From Phytophthora sp. 'mugwort' (taxonomy: Eukaryota; Oomycota; Peronosporomycetes; Peronosporales; Peronosporaceae), in assembly GCA_033558025.1 (NCBI GenBank), contig JAUCEF010000013.1:4891001-4955000 (forward strand): 64,000 bases of DNA. The letters are read 5' to 3'. Below, one piece after another: positions 10,210-22,307 of the stretch; the first letter of the stretch is position 1; the number at the start of each line of letters is the position of its first letter. The position numbers and the translations under genes were made by a program. The notes under the pieces were generated by a model. That model searched no databases and was not told the DNA's origin. It saw nothing but the letters and a program-made list of their open reading frames with translations.

Positions 10210-12280
10210 GTCCTCTTTATCTTCCTCGCTATCGACGTCTGCTAGCCTGCCTTCCTTCCCACTGCCAGGTTGCTGCTGCGGCTGTGCGTCTACTCCAAAA
10301 CGTGTCGTTTTCCTTCAGAAACATCAACATCTCAAAGTTAGCAGGGAGCATAGATCAACGTTGTGGCATCAGCACAGCCTTGGCCTTCGAGAAAAGTCGC
10401 TCGCAAGCGTTGCTTGTGAGTGGGACGTAGTACAGCAGGGGCTCGTAGCAGGCAGCATTCGCGATATCGTGGCCCCTCTTGTTGCCCACATGGAGGAGAG
10501 CATTCGCAAAGCTGCGCTGCTATTCTTCAGCAATGGCGTGGTCCTGCTTGCCGCGGACCGCTCTCAATGCGTCAATCGCCGCCGCATCGGCGCGAGTCAG
10601 TGTCCACTCGTCGCGTGTGACTTACAGCAACATAAGAAGAGCAACTTAGAAACGCTTGAAACCATAGAATCTACAGCGCTAACCTTCTCGATAGCCGTTT
10701 CACAATTTGGCGAGTGTACGATTTCTGTATCCTTTCACAGATATGTCGTCATAACGGGTTTCTTCTGTTGACATCGTCAAACTAAACTCGGACGTCAGTG
10801 ATTGTCGTTTCGTCGGACTGCAACTTTGACTCACGATCTCAAGAGCCCGCAAATCCTCGTACAGCCTCTCCAGCTTTATTGTGTCTCGTGCACGCAGGAC
10901 CAGGTCTTCGACAGACTCGACTTGCTTGATCGCGTCCTTGATATTGAGGTAGCGCCGAACCATCTTGAACGTCGAGCTCCACCTGGTAACGTTGCGATTG
11001 ACAGCTGTAATGGGGTTACACAAAGGTAGCAAGAGTGTAGCCGTGCTACGTGTCACCTAGGTAAGTAAGTGGTACTTGGTATCACTTGGATTAACGGAAT
11101 TTCAGTACGTGGCTACAGGGCCACTCGATATGCATTTGACTAAGTTTAACTATGGTAGATAGTTAGAGTCACACATTTACACCACAGGCGGCTTATCCGC
11201 AGATAGCAAACAAATAACAGTTCAGTTTTAGCATTAAAGAGAGAATTGCCCTAGGTTTAGGAATACTGACTCTTTGAGTCTCTAGTGGTATGACTAGGGA
11301 GATCTAAGCCTATGCGGAGACCTTAGGGGTTAGGATAACCACAGCTAAGACTCGGGGAGTCATACGTCTTCTCTGACGCACAATGCTACGCAGCTCCGCT
11401 ATAGCAGCACTAAGCGTTGTGTGCTGACGCAAGAACCCGCTGTTTTTCTTGGTTCTGACTTGCGTTATCAGCTCGTTCACCTGCGTCAGCAGGACCTCGT
11501 GCTCGGTCACGTAGAGTTGGATTGCCAAATTGAGACGGTGGCTTGCACAACCCACCAGCGTAGTCCCATCCGCGTTGCAATCGCATGATTTGAGTCGCAA
11601 CTGTCTCCGACAATGAAGCGAACACAGATTGGGCTCTGCCCCGTACATGGACAGGGTGATGGTGATGAACACGGTGTGGGCATCGGCACCAAACTCGATT
11701 TCCTCTAGAAGGGGCCCCGGGGAGAGCACACGGCGAAGCTCGCCAGCAACGACGTGTAGATACCGACGTAGTAGACGGTGCCAGAGCTCCACCCGTCAAA
11801 CATGATACTGATAGCTGTAGGAAGCTTAGGAAACTCCTTCGCCATGACGGCCTCGACAAGTCGCACGACGGGGACCATGTACTTCTTGAGCGTCTTAGAC
11901 GAGATAGAGTCCCAGTTGGACGTGTTGCGTGTTAAATCGTTGTCAACCTCTTCGATTGCTACGTTTCGCTGGACGGATCAGCGCATCCAGTGATGTATGT
12001 TAGCAGCATAGTCGGTGATGAAGCCGAGTTTGTCGAGCGTGTCGTTTCTTGCAGTGCTGGGGATGCTTGTCAGAGGTACTCATGAGGTTTGAAAACCTAT
12101 CCCGATGTCCTGTTTGAGAACTTTGCCGCAGTACCGGCATTGGAAGAGACAGGACCCCTTGGACGTGAAGAAGTAGTGAATGTATTTGCTGCACGTAAAA
12201 AGCTGGTTTACCTGTCATTTTGAAGGCAGTACTGAACAGAATAATTGAAACAAAATGAGATTTCAAAATATCCAAAGGTT
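10210..12280 (-). pseudogene. hAT-family transposase relic (copy 1)
   Basis: The minus-strand order matches a hAT transposase. A zinc-finger-like start (FQCRYCGKVL, about 12140) leads to a core with ISIMFDGWSSGTVYYVGIY (about 11760-11820) and VGDSCDSNHAIATRMGL plus LVGCASHRLNLAIQL (about 11510-11620). Next comes NVTRWSSTFKMVRRYL (about 10925-10990). The C-terminal dimerisation segment has PLTSNACERLFSKAKAVL and LPANFEMLMFLKEN (about 10290-10430). The segments fall in different frames with several stops, so the protein is dead. The order is complete from N- to C-terminus, so a full-length element inserted and then decayed. No terminal inverted repeats were located. Confidence 0.85.
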
Positions 12281-12289
12281 ACGATATTA

Positions 12290-13766
12290 CTGTTATCTGG
12301 ATTTTATATCCGGAGTCCTATTGGGAATCGCAACGAGGTCACAATCCTTCAGTAACGAAAGCCCGGTAGTAGCGTTGGAAAAGTGCACGTTAAACACAGT
12401 GAATAGCCAAAATGTTATTAACTACGAAAAACGAGGGCGTTAATATCCACCGCACCATATTTGCGAAAAACGGAATACTGGAAACGAGTTTTTTTTTGTA
12501 CAGCCATCGCGAGTTTTGTGGAGCTGACATGAGGAATCTTTGTGTAGCATTGCATCCTGGCTGAGGTCAGCGCGATGGCGGTGTGCAGGATGATCTTCCC
12601 GAACTAGACTGTGTCGCTGGTACTGATACGTTATCGTGCTGCGCAATGCAGCTGTGGTTGGCGAGTCGCTCGACAGCGCCGCGGTGCGGTCGGAGTGCTG
12701 GTCTGTGACATGCAAGTTCACGCCCGCGACGTGGGCTCATCCATGAGCGGTGTCATGTTCGACAGCGACTACGCGTATGTGTAGAAGCATGCTGGCGAAG
12801 ATGTGACTGGCTTGTCGGGTGCTGGCTGTGACGGTCGCATCGAAGGGTTGGAAAGGTTTGGTCTTGCAGCAGATTTACCCGCGGCTGCTGAGTTGTTTGC
12901 CACTCGAGAGGTAGGTACCGACTCGTGAACGTGCAGTTTTACGAGTAACGTGGAATTGTACATTGGCGGATGGTGGTGAGGACGTGCTGTGAAGGATATC
13001 TGGCCTATAAAGTTGATTTCGCGGTTAATCTCGCTGATCTTGGTAGCTACGCGCGTTGCGGCAAAGCAGAGTGTTCCTGGCATAGGAGCAGTGTGACGTT
13101 GACGAAACTCAGATTATTGATCTCACCACCCCACTGCTTGCCTGCGCGTCTAAATAATGATGTTCGCGGAGAACCCCAGTTGATGATCTTGTACTCTCTG
13201 GTTGTGGGCCACCCAGCGCATTCTCCAGCGGCAAGTCTCTGTGGGTGGGCTACGCCCTCTGAGTTGTGTGGTCGATCTGCTTGCGACATCGACAGTGATT
13301 CACTAGGCCATCCATAGCCAACTGGAACTAGAAGTCTCCATCGGCGCAGAAATCGCTCACGAGCTGGAAGCTTTCATTACCCTGGAAGTGGTGCTCAATG
13401 TTGGAGTGGATTTTGAAACTAAAGAGCGTCCCAGTCTTGCTTTCCCAGTGTTTCATCTAGCTGGCTGCTATGATCGACGATGCAACTCAGAGAATCAATT
13501 TCGTGGTGATGATCTGGTACTTCCATTCAAATGGTGGTAGAATGCTGGCTGAGAAGCGCAAACTTCAGCTCCCTGCCGTGGTGCGTATTACCGATGATTT
13601 CCGTCTGAGCACGTGACATATAGTCTATTGCAACGCTAGAGTGAAGGGCCAGATGTGGGTAAACGAGCGTGCCACGGTGGCACACCGTCTGGGCGGCACT
13701 GCCACATCGACAGCAAAGTCCATGAAGGTGAAGGTCGGCGTAGTGACCTTTATTACTACCGCTGTC
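12290..13766. other. 1.5 kb between two hAT elements, no recognised gene
   Basis: Short open frames on both strands (for example 12970-13317 plus) without motifs I recognise. A poly-T run lies near 12489. May contain the non-coding ends of the hAT elements. Confidence 0.4.
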
Positions 13767-16127
13767 TCAAGCTACGACAAAGATCGTGCTATCAAGATTT
13801 GACTCTTCTCCAACGTCTTGCTCGCCGTTAACGCTCTCTTCGTCGCCGGAGGTGCCAGCATCATCCGCATCCGGAAACATCTCGTAAGGGATGTGGTCCG
13901 CTTCATTACGATCGCCCATATTGCTGTAGATGAATACCAGGTTTTTCACGCGTTCGGGCGATTGTCGATTTCGAAGCTTGGAGTGGATAAAGCTGCGGAT
14001 ACTCCAGCTGCACTCACTAGCGGCTGACGAGGTTGGCGTTGAGAGCAATCGGAGAGCAATTTCTCGTAATGGCTTGAACTTTGTCGTGGTTAGCGTCCAC
14101 CAGCTTAGTGGGCTAAATTGCGCTTCAGCTTTCTGATCCGATGCACTTCGTTCTTTTTTGGCTAATGCAAAGCGCCAAAGTTCCGTGTGAAAAGTATTTA
14201 CCGAGACCCCACCCAAAAGATGACAGCGTTTGGCTAGCTTGGTTGCAAACCCAATCAAATCAATGATTTCACCCTCAATAAAGCCATCCAATGTTTTCGA
14301 TGGGTCCAAGAAGTACGCGATCGCCATCTTCGTGTTGCACATGCCGTTTCTGCGCTTGTCAATCAGGGTGAGGCCTTTGCGCTGAAGATCGGGGTCAACG
14401 TCATGACTGGACGCCAAGTACACGGAATTCGAGAGCAGCCACTCAAATGAAGTGTAGATCATCGAGACGCAGCAGTTATCATTTTCAAACGATGCCAAGC
14501 ACTTGTCGATAGGAGAAATAAGCTGGAGCGCACTTGATCCATTTATCCAAAATTGTTCGTCACCAAGAATCTGCTGGGCAGCCAAAGATGTAGCGGTTAC
14601 CTTCTTCTCTGCATCCATCTCAGCCGCTTCGGATCCATCGAGCTCGTTATTATTCACAACACTGGAATCGTTTACCGGTGGGGTCGTATTGGCTGACTGC
14701 GTACTGGTGGAAGGCTCGGCCGTGGCATATGATGCCTGTGAAATGCTTGCGCCATCCCCAGTTCTTGTCGTATGTGTACTGGCTGTTGGTGGGAGACCAG
14801 GAAATGATGGTGTACAGGAAGAACCTACTACTGTCTGGTCGCTGCTCGTATTACCGGGATCTCCGCTACGGCTTGCTCCCTCAACACACTGTTCTTCTGG
14901 CACGTTCTCCATGGTTTGGTCTCCGTTGGAAAAATAATGACGCTGCGCGTGCCCGCGACGGTTGTATCTGCTTACTTGCGCAGATTCTGAAAGTGCCAGA
15001 GTAATTACATCACGATTCTCGATCACAATGCGAATGCACGTCTCACAGGAGTACCAGCGGGTTGGAACTGGTAGTGAAAGTCGACGCCGTTTGCTTTTTT
15101 CTTGTGCGCAACTGCAGCTGAAGACCTTTGAATCTTTTCCACATAGCGTAGTGGTCCCGAAAGAATCGTGACATCACTCGCGCCTTTCGTAATGTGCTCT
15201 GCAATTCCTTCAGCTGCAAAATATCCTTCACTAGGAGGTTCATTCCATGAGCAGCACAGCCATTGCACAGAATACCGGGCCTCTCAGCTTCGAAGATATC
15301 CCAAGCTGCGTTCATGTTCGCAGCGTTATCGGTCGCCACACACGTCACAGTACCTCTACCCTACCCACGACACTTTCAAAGTCGTCGATTGCATCACCAA
15401 TAAGCTGCGCGATGTACTCTGCGGTATGTGCCGCCTCTCCTGTAGCGATGGATCCCCAGAAACCGGCTTCATGTTGGGCCTCACTACAACAAATTTGATA
15501 ATGCTGTCGCCGTTGGGGTTTGACCACCCGTCGCTGACGATGCCGAAATGAGTCTCGCCAACCATGAACTTGATAAGTCGAGCCCTCTCACGATCGTACG
15601 TGACGTCGAGAAGCATAGTTGCTAGTTGTTGACGTGAGGGAAGTTCATACGAAAACATATCACGGAATCGTGAATTCTCAAGACAGCGAAATGGAATTTT
15701 AATGGCATAAAACCCAAGGGCGACCTTGGCGAAGTTAGCTTATTGAGTTGAGATCTCGTTCAATGGTGTTTCAGGAAACCGTGGCCTCGTCGACGAAACC
15801 GGCGTGCTAAACAGCCTTCGGGTAATCAATGAAAGCGTGTGTAATGCGGTTCGCGCCGACGCACGCGCCACAGCTAGGTTTGCTTGGCGCCTGGCTATTT
15901 TTTTCAGCTTCCTTTTTCATGAAGAGCTCGCGCCACTCCTCCTTGTCTTCATCCGGCAACGAAGGACATTTCACGGCGGGCTTGAGCATATTGCGAGACG
16001 GCTGGCAATTCAACAAAAGGAGGCCGCAATGCAGGCACTTCGCGTCAGGATGAGGCTTGCCTTGTCCAGCTTGAACGACGATGTGGAAGAGTTCCCATAT
16101 TTTGACCCTGGGCCTTCCGCCTGCCAT
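13767..16127 (-). pseudogene. hAT-family transposase with DUF659, nearly complete (copy 2)
   Basis: Starts at 16127 with a BED zinc finger (GRPRVKIWELFH, KCLHCGLLLL, SRNMLKPA), which runs to about 15960. The frame continues past a stop near 15736 into the typical LENSRFRDMFSYELPSR segment. The DUF659-type core then has FGIVSDGWSNPNGDSI, ATDNAANMNAAW and CAAHGMNLLVKDIL (15070-15580). The TRWYS motif lies near 15050. An open stretch from about 15065 to 13767 carries the helical insertion and the dimerisation domain (LRLLSTPTSSAASECSWS and SKLRNRQSPERVKNLVFIY, about 13930-14040), then an acidic tail. At least one stop and two or three frame changes remain, so it is probably inactive but younger than copy 1. 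Family knowledge: cut-and-paste transposition with 8-bp target duplications. Confidence 0.88.
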
Positions 16128-17143
16128 GTTCGTTTCAGGTAGCTTGGTGATGATAGCGAAGAACGCGGAATGAGCACATTAAGGCAGGATCGAGCGAGCC
16201 TCGCAAGGGATGAGTGCTGCAAAGGCCACGGGCATCTTTTGCCAGAAGTCCTGGGCCTGGAGCCTGGACAGTAGACCACGAGAAAAACACTGCAGACCGC
16301 TAGTCTCACAGGAGCCAGCTTTGCACAGCTTTCGTGCAAAACACACCTTGTTAAGTGCATCACTTATCCTCGTTTAGTGCAATAAAGTTAAATACTGCAC
16401 TTAACTTTCGCCAATGCTACCCGGTAGTATGCGATTGCATACGTGCATAATAAAGTGCACAATCCACCTCTAATACAAAACCTTTATGGATATTTATGTT
16501 ATCCAGTGAATGTTGACCCATCCGGGCATAAGCAACATTCAAATTTTGGAAAGGGTTCGCATCATGGTCTGAATCCTTTATTTTTCGAATCCCTTTAACA
16601 ACATAAGCCTGCTCTTAGGTCATGGCTTCAATACAACTTCTTATACAACACCCTTTACAATTTTTATTCTATCCGGCGAATGTTGTCCCATCCGGGCTGG
16701 GACAACACGCGAGGCAAATGCATCCAAAGCGAGTGCTGCATTTCTTCACGAAAAAACCCTTGAAATCCAAGCAAAGTGGTAGTTTCCACTGCTGGCTTCA
16801 GCTTGCAGCCATCCCAAATAGACGTCTACGAGCGTGCCCACCAAGTTCCGCTCCTTCTTGTAACTGAACCGGGTGCTTCCGAAGACCAGCCGTATCCTCC
16901 TGGACACGACCTCTTCGTGCCGTCCGTCTCCTGTGTCATTCAACTTCGCCGGCGACGACATCCCTGCATACTGGCAGCCAAGCGCCGTGGCAAAGCAGGC
17001 CAGGGTTCACCACCGCAGACAAAAGTCTTGAAATCCACACAAAATGGTAGTTTTCACTGCTGGCTTTTTGTAAATTGGTTAATAGTTAACGCTTCTTCGC
17101 TAGCCGAAAAGTATCAAGTCATCCCTATGACTATGTTACCATT
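16128..17143. repeat. Repeat-rich spacer with two pairs of direct repeats
   Basis: Pair one: a unit containing gaatgttg.cccatccgggc occurs at about 16508-16531 and again at about 16678-16700. Pair two: cttgaaatccaagcaaagtg with ggtagtttccactgctggctt (16757-16797) recurs in the same orientation at about 17028-17070 with few changes. No gene is seen. Could be the outer part of the Helitron or an older MITE. Confidence 0.55.
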
Positions 17144-17872
17144 TTAACACCCATACGGCTTGCCGCTCCCAGTATTCATCATGTCTTTATCGGTAAAAAC
17201 GGTGCGATTGGATCCAGATAGCAAACAGGCTTTGTCGCTTCCATCACTTAGCCTTGCTTTTTTTGCCATGCCTTTATTTTTGCTTGCGGCGCGTTTGGAT
17301 CCAGGAGGCGAAGACGAATTGATCAGCGATTTAATTGCAGGTTCTTCCGTGATTCGCTTAACTGCACTGACATTCCCACTCGGGGCATTGGGATTCTCGT
17401 CGATATTCAACCCGGTGACATGTTCGCAGCGGAGCACTGAGACTTCACGAAACAGTACGTCCAGAATAACATCTGGTATCCGTTGAACCAAAGGAACCAA
17501 ATAGAAAATTAGCGGCACCAAATAGTTCTTGCGTATGGGGAAGGGCAGCTCTTCCAACATAGCCTTCGACTCAGAGAACGTTTTTGCGCGCTTTGTGTCG
17601 CGAAGATTCAAGTACCAACCACGTTGAAACTTGCGCTTCGACAGCAAGCACATCAATTTATCGACATGTGTTGCTTTCTCCACTGCGGGCTTGGAAATCC
17701 GCTCCTTCGCTTGTTTCACCGTTCTAACCGTTGATATCTCGAGTGTCCTGTGAAGTGCGACAACTTCGGCCAGGTCGTCCTCACTGCCGTTATTGCCCTC
17801 GACTAAATCTCCAGCCTCCCCTTCTTTGGTATTTGGCCTGGCGCGCTCCTGGTCTTGGTTAGAGTTCATCAC
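17144..17872 (-). CDS. Unknown intact 242-aa protein facing the Helitron
   Basis: Uninterrupted minus-strand ORF of 242 aa. Residues 1-35 are acidic and polar. Residues 40-85 form a charged helix (VVALHRTLEISTVRTVKQAK). Residues 95-150 are the best-structured part (RGWYLNLRDTKRAKTFSESK, then a hydrophobic stretch LVPLIFYLVPLVQRIPDVIL that could be a buried helix or membrane segment). The C-terminal 70 residues are S/K-rich with nuclear-signal-like KRAASKNKGMAKKAR. I do not recognise it. It is divergent from the Helitron reading frames, with only 74 bp between the starts (17873-17946), so the two could share a promoter. It may be a helper ORF of the element, a captured host fragment, or chance. 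Being open amid decayed sequence is in its favour. Confidence 0.45.
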   Translation of the reverse strand: MMNSNQDQERARPNTKEGEAGDLVEGNNGSEDDLAEVVALHRTLEISTVRTVKQAKERISKPAVEKATHVDKLMCLLSKRKFQRGWYLNLRDTKRAKTFSESKAMLEELPFPIRKNYLVPLIFYLVPLVQRIPDVILDVLFREVSVLRCEHVTGLNIDENPNAPSGNVSAVKRITEEPAIKSLINSSSPPGSKRAASKNKGMAKKARLSDGSDKACLLSGSNRTVFTDKDMMNTGSGKPYGC

Positions 17873-20800
17873 CGCTGTAAAGGTTTCACTTGTCGGAGAT
17901 GGAGGAAATTTGAAAGTGATTCAATGGTTGGGGCGATTTTTCTAAAGTGAAGGTATACGACTACACCGCGAGTACTGAGTGGAAAATGCCATCGCACGGT
18001 CGGAAACGTCAAGATCGAGCCAATAAGCAGGATATCGAAGATGATTTAGCTGCAGATCGGAAACGGAAACGAAGCAACGAAGCAACGTTTAAACTAGGGA
18101 CAGGGGCTACCAAATGTGATATCGCCGGAGACACTGAAACAAATTCATATGGATTCCTCCTAGCGTATTTCAAACGCGTATACGAGCGAATTTACTTGTT
18201 GCGTGTGCGACTGCTGCATCCATCAGATGAAACCGTTATAAAGTCTGCGGCAACGTCTTCTGTTCTATTCGAAAGGATGAGAGCGCGGTTGAAACCACCT
18301 GCAGGACTTCCACGCGATTTGCTTTCATTTTATGATGTGTCTGCGCTGCTGCCAGAATTGCATGACATCCTGCTATCGACGAAAGGCATAGATAGAAGCA
18401 ATGGCAACACGAAATTGCAACTTGGCAAACCGTGCTATCAATCCCTGATGCCCAAAAGGCTTGGACATGCATCGAAGTTTGCGATTGCTAACGTTTTGTA
18501 GATCTGGTGTCTGCCCAGGGTTCCGATATACAAATCCCCCAGAACACGCAATGCTCAATTTGGCCGAGCCGACCAAAACGATGTCAGTGAGAGACACTCA
18601 GCCATTCGATCGCACGTTTATTATTTTCGCGCGCACCCCGCGTCACCAGCAGCCTTACTGCCTCGTGAAGTTGTTTCCGATGGAACGATTGGCGTGACGA
18701 TGGCAGGGTCCATGACTCATCCACAAAAGGCGAGATATGACGCTCGTGTCTCTCGTCTTCTGGAGCAATTACGGTGGTATAAGGAACACAACCGTCTTTT
18801 TCGAGATATTGCCATTTCACAAGTCTTGGAGGGGCAGACGAAAGTGGTGCTAAATTGTACTTCAGAAAACCCAGATGCTGCTCCAAATGAAAATGTTGAA
18901 GAGCTTGATGCTTCACATTGGCGATTTAATCCCCCCCTGCACACGATGGCGTTGGCATCGCAGACGAAACGTCCGAGCATCGGGCGACTGCGTTGGCGAC
19001 AAACTTTACAGAATGGAATGGATCGCTCCGAACTCAAGCATTTTTCAAGAAGCGGAATGTGATTGTTATGAGTTCATCTACCATCATCTCAGATTTCAAC
19101 GCTGCTTTTTGAGGTTTTGGATTTGAAGAGCTGTTTCCGTTTGGTCGTGTTGACCTAGATGAGCCCCGTGAAGTTCGCATTGGTCTTGCAAGATATTTAC
19201 GGTATTGCTTTCGCTTGTCTTCACGCCGTCATGTCAAGCACCACTCGTTCACGTTAGTCGCATTTGATGTGCTAGCGCGGCATCAAGCGATGGCAGCTGT
19301 TTGTCTACGGGCCAAAACATCTCCGACTGTGGTGGAAGCGCGGCTAGAGTTGGGCGAGACGAATTAATGGAGCATCTGGAGAAAAGGGAGGTGCGATTGA
19401 AGGCGTTAGCCAGAACTGTGCCAACCGAACCAGCTTTGCAGTCTGACCAAAACGTCCGGAACTTGTACTCATTTGTTACTACCGGACTGAGGGCTCACTA
19501 CGACTGCAATGAAGAGCGTGCTCAAGCTAGATCCAACCTTTTTTGAAATAACTCGCATATGGTCAACCATCGATATTTTTGACGGTGTCACCGAGCAGCT
19601 CATGTTCGTTTCGGATTGCCACCTTGTCTGGTGACATGGATAACGATCTATTGCAATAGATAAACACTACGCGTGAACATTATGCAGCTGAAAGCAAAGC
19701 AAAACTTGGGATGTCGGCGACATCAAACCCAATAATATGTGCTAGGGAAGCAGACGGCAGTGTTTGGGAATCAAAACTACTTACTGTTTTAATGGCAACA
19801 AATTGTTACCTGCTGCAGATATTACGACGCGGTTGTTAGCATTCTCGTAAAAGTATTGCTGAATTATGATTGTGATCGACAATGTACACGAACTGGAACA
19901 GGAATATTTGGAAGGACAACGGTTTACTTCTTGTCGATGTAATCGCAAAATTCTACTGGGGACCTCCACAGTCACATGCTTGTTTGGAATTGGTGGTATG
20001 CCAACAACGGTTGAACAATACTACGCGATGCTCGAAAGTGAACGATTTCGAAATCATTTTGAGCGCTATGCGGCTTCTATCGCGTCCTCATGTTTTCCTG
20101 TAATGTCAAGTACCTGTCCAACGTGTTCATCGTCGGGACTCATCGCTAAACCACTCGAAAAACGCGCATTCCAAAAGCGAAAACGAAGATCGCAGATACC
20201 TCAGTACACCGTACATCATGCAGTGCATCCTATGGAGGCCCGGAACTCGTGGAAAGAAAGATAAATGCGAACCTGAGAGGCTGAATGTGCCACCAGATGA
20301 ATTGAGCGATTCTGCGATATGGTTTCGCCTGGCGATACCACATCCGCTTCCTCTGGCACCTGATCAGACGGAAAAGCCAACTTGATAATTTCAAAAGTGC
20401 TGTTAAGTTATCAAACCCATCGCTGAACAAATGCAAATTCCTGCTTCAAACTAAGCAAGCGCACGCCAACAGGAACCATATGCAGAATGTTTTTCCTATG
20501 GAGTCGTGTGATGAAACGGAGTGGACCAATGACGGGATACTACAGTTAAAGCGATCGGTGGGAAGTGAATACTTGAATACTTCTGCCTCTATTATCAATG
20601 CCAAGCTGAAAAGGAATCAAGACGTCAAGTTCCTCAGCGCTGGAGAAGGTAAGATCTCCGTATACCCCATATGGTAAACTAACATATAATTCAACTTGAA
20701 TATGCTATCATGTCCAGGTATCGAGAAAGCTTTTTACATGATGAAATACAGTACGAAGCCGCAGAGTGAAATCGAAAATCCAATAGCAATTCATACCCAT

Positions 20801-21333
20801 GCTTTTGATAAAGCATTAGCAAAACGCGGAGATGTCAACGATGCTGTTGATGAAGGTGGACGTTTCATACAGTCAATATGCTGTACGTTGTCAAACCCAC
20901 AAGAAGTTTCATGACCGATGGCAGCTTTGTTTGTACGACGATAGTCGCCATTTTACTCGCCGTGCGAATTTGTGAAGCTCTTTCTTGGTCGTTTCTGAGA
21001 GTTATATTCAACTAAAGACATGGACGTCATATTGCATTTAACGGGCTCCGGATCGACATATCAACCATCCAGCCCGCTTCTCGACTACATCCATCGACCA
21101 AGTCAGCTTGAAAATGTGTATATAATGGAGATTTTTCAGTCGTGGATAAAAATCCGTGACTTGAAAGGGTTGACATTGGAAGCGGGGCACTTGCAACGCG
21201 CGGCTCACTCCATGCACAACCGCAAACCTCCGTTAGTCGCAACGATAATTGGTGACAGGCCACGGTCACACGGGTGCCCACCGCGAGTGCGCGGTGGCCA
21301 ATCAGAGCCCACTATTGATTTAATAATGGTTGG

Positions 21334-21358
21334 GACGGTCTCGCGTGTCGAGACCGTC
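21334..21358. repeat. Perfect 10-bp inverted repeat, 5-base loop
   Basis: gacggtctcg / cgagaccgtc separated by cgtgt, inside the Helitron helicase region. Confidence 0.85.
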
Positions 21359-22278
21359 TCGACAAACAAACAGAGTCAAATTTCCTACCAGCTTCCCACT
21401 GCGCTAGTGTAAGCTGGTAAAGGCCTCAAGCCTGTTACATAATTGGCTTCAAAATTCCCGACAACTAGAACAACCAACTCGACGGTGGAAAACCAGAAAG
21501 CTTTCAGCGAGCAATGCTTATTCTATTTCATCCTTTCCGCGATCGTAAAGATATCAACCCACTCGATCGGAGTCCTGACATATTTTATTGCGACTGGTGG
21601 AATACACGAGCGCCCGAATAAATTGTTACGTTTCAAGCTAACGCTATGGATTACTACGCTTCTCGGGAACTGGCGCGTACACGAACTGACTCTGATACTG
21701 TCAGATATCGTGAATGTGTCGATTTGGAATGTGAAGATAAGCTTAGCATCGAAGCAAACGGAACTTGTATTGAGGAGCACGAAGATGGACAGTTTGATGC
21801 ACTCAGTAATGATGATCCGCCAGATTGTAATTTTCCTGAATTGCCTGTCCCCTTAATCAAAACCATTTCGCTTTTCCCCGAACAAAAGAATCAACTTCAC
21901 TTGCGACTCACTATGCGCATCAATGAAATAGCGTTTTTTTCAAGTCGGCGCACAAAACCTTGATGTATTGATCGCAGAGTTAGGACAGATATCTCCAGGC
22001 ACCCAAGAAAAAGAAACTATTGGAAGTGGCCCTGCAGATTTGGCGACTCGAGTAAGTATACTTCGCGATGCCTGGACACAAAGCGCGTGGATTGATTCTG
22101 AAAACGCGTCACTCCGCATTTCCTTCCCGTTCAGCCCTCTCTCAGTGAAGTTTCAGGTTTCTTTCACCTCAACAAAAAACAACACAAGAGGTTTGTTCAC
22201 ACTGACAAATCTTCATAGCCGTCATTGCAACGAGATTGCACACCAGCCAAAGAAACAAATGGTTGGGTTTCTGGGTTG

Positions 22279-22307
22279 TTTACCGGGGTCTTTTTGACCC
22301 CGGTAAA
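22279..22307. repeat. Perfect 12-bp inverted repeat over the Walker A codons
   Basis: tttaccggggtc / gaccccggtaaa separated by ttttt. It lies where the helicase Walker A (GCLPGSGKS) should be read. The sequence keeps GCLPG and KSQV, but the palindrome replaces the codons between them, so it broke the ATP-binding loop. Confidence 0.85.

Noticed and set aside
14503..14937. Plus-strand ORF of 144 codons
   Set aside because: Antisense to the hAT copy 2 transposase.
22279..22307. Rho-independent terminator (GC hairpin next to T-run)
   Set aside because: The host is eukaryotic and the hairpin lies inside helicase coding text; the T-run is the loop, not a tail.
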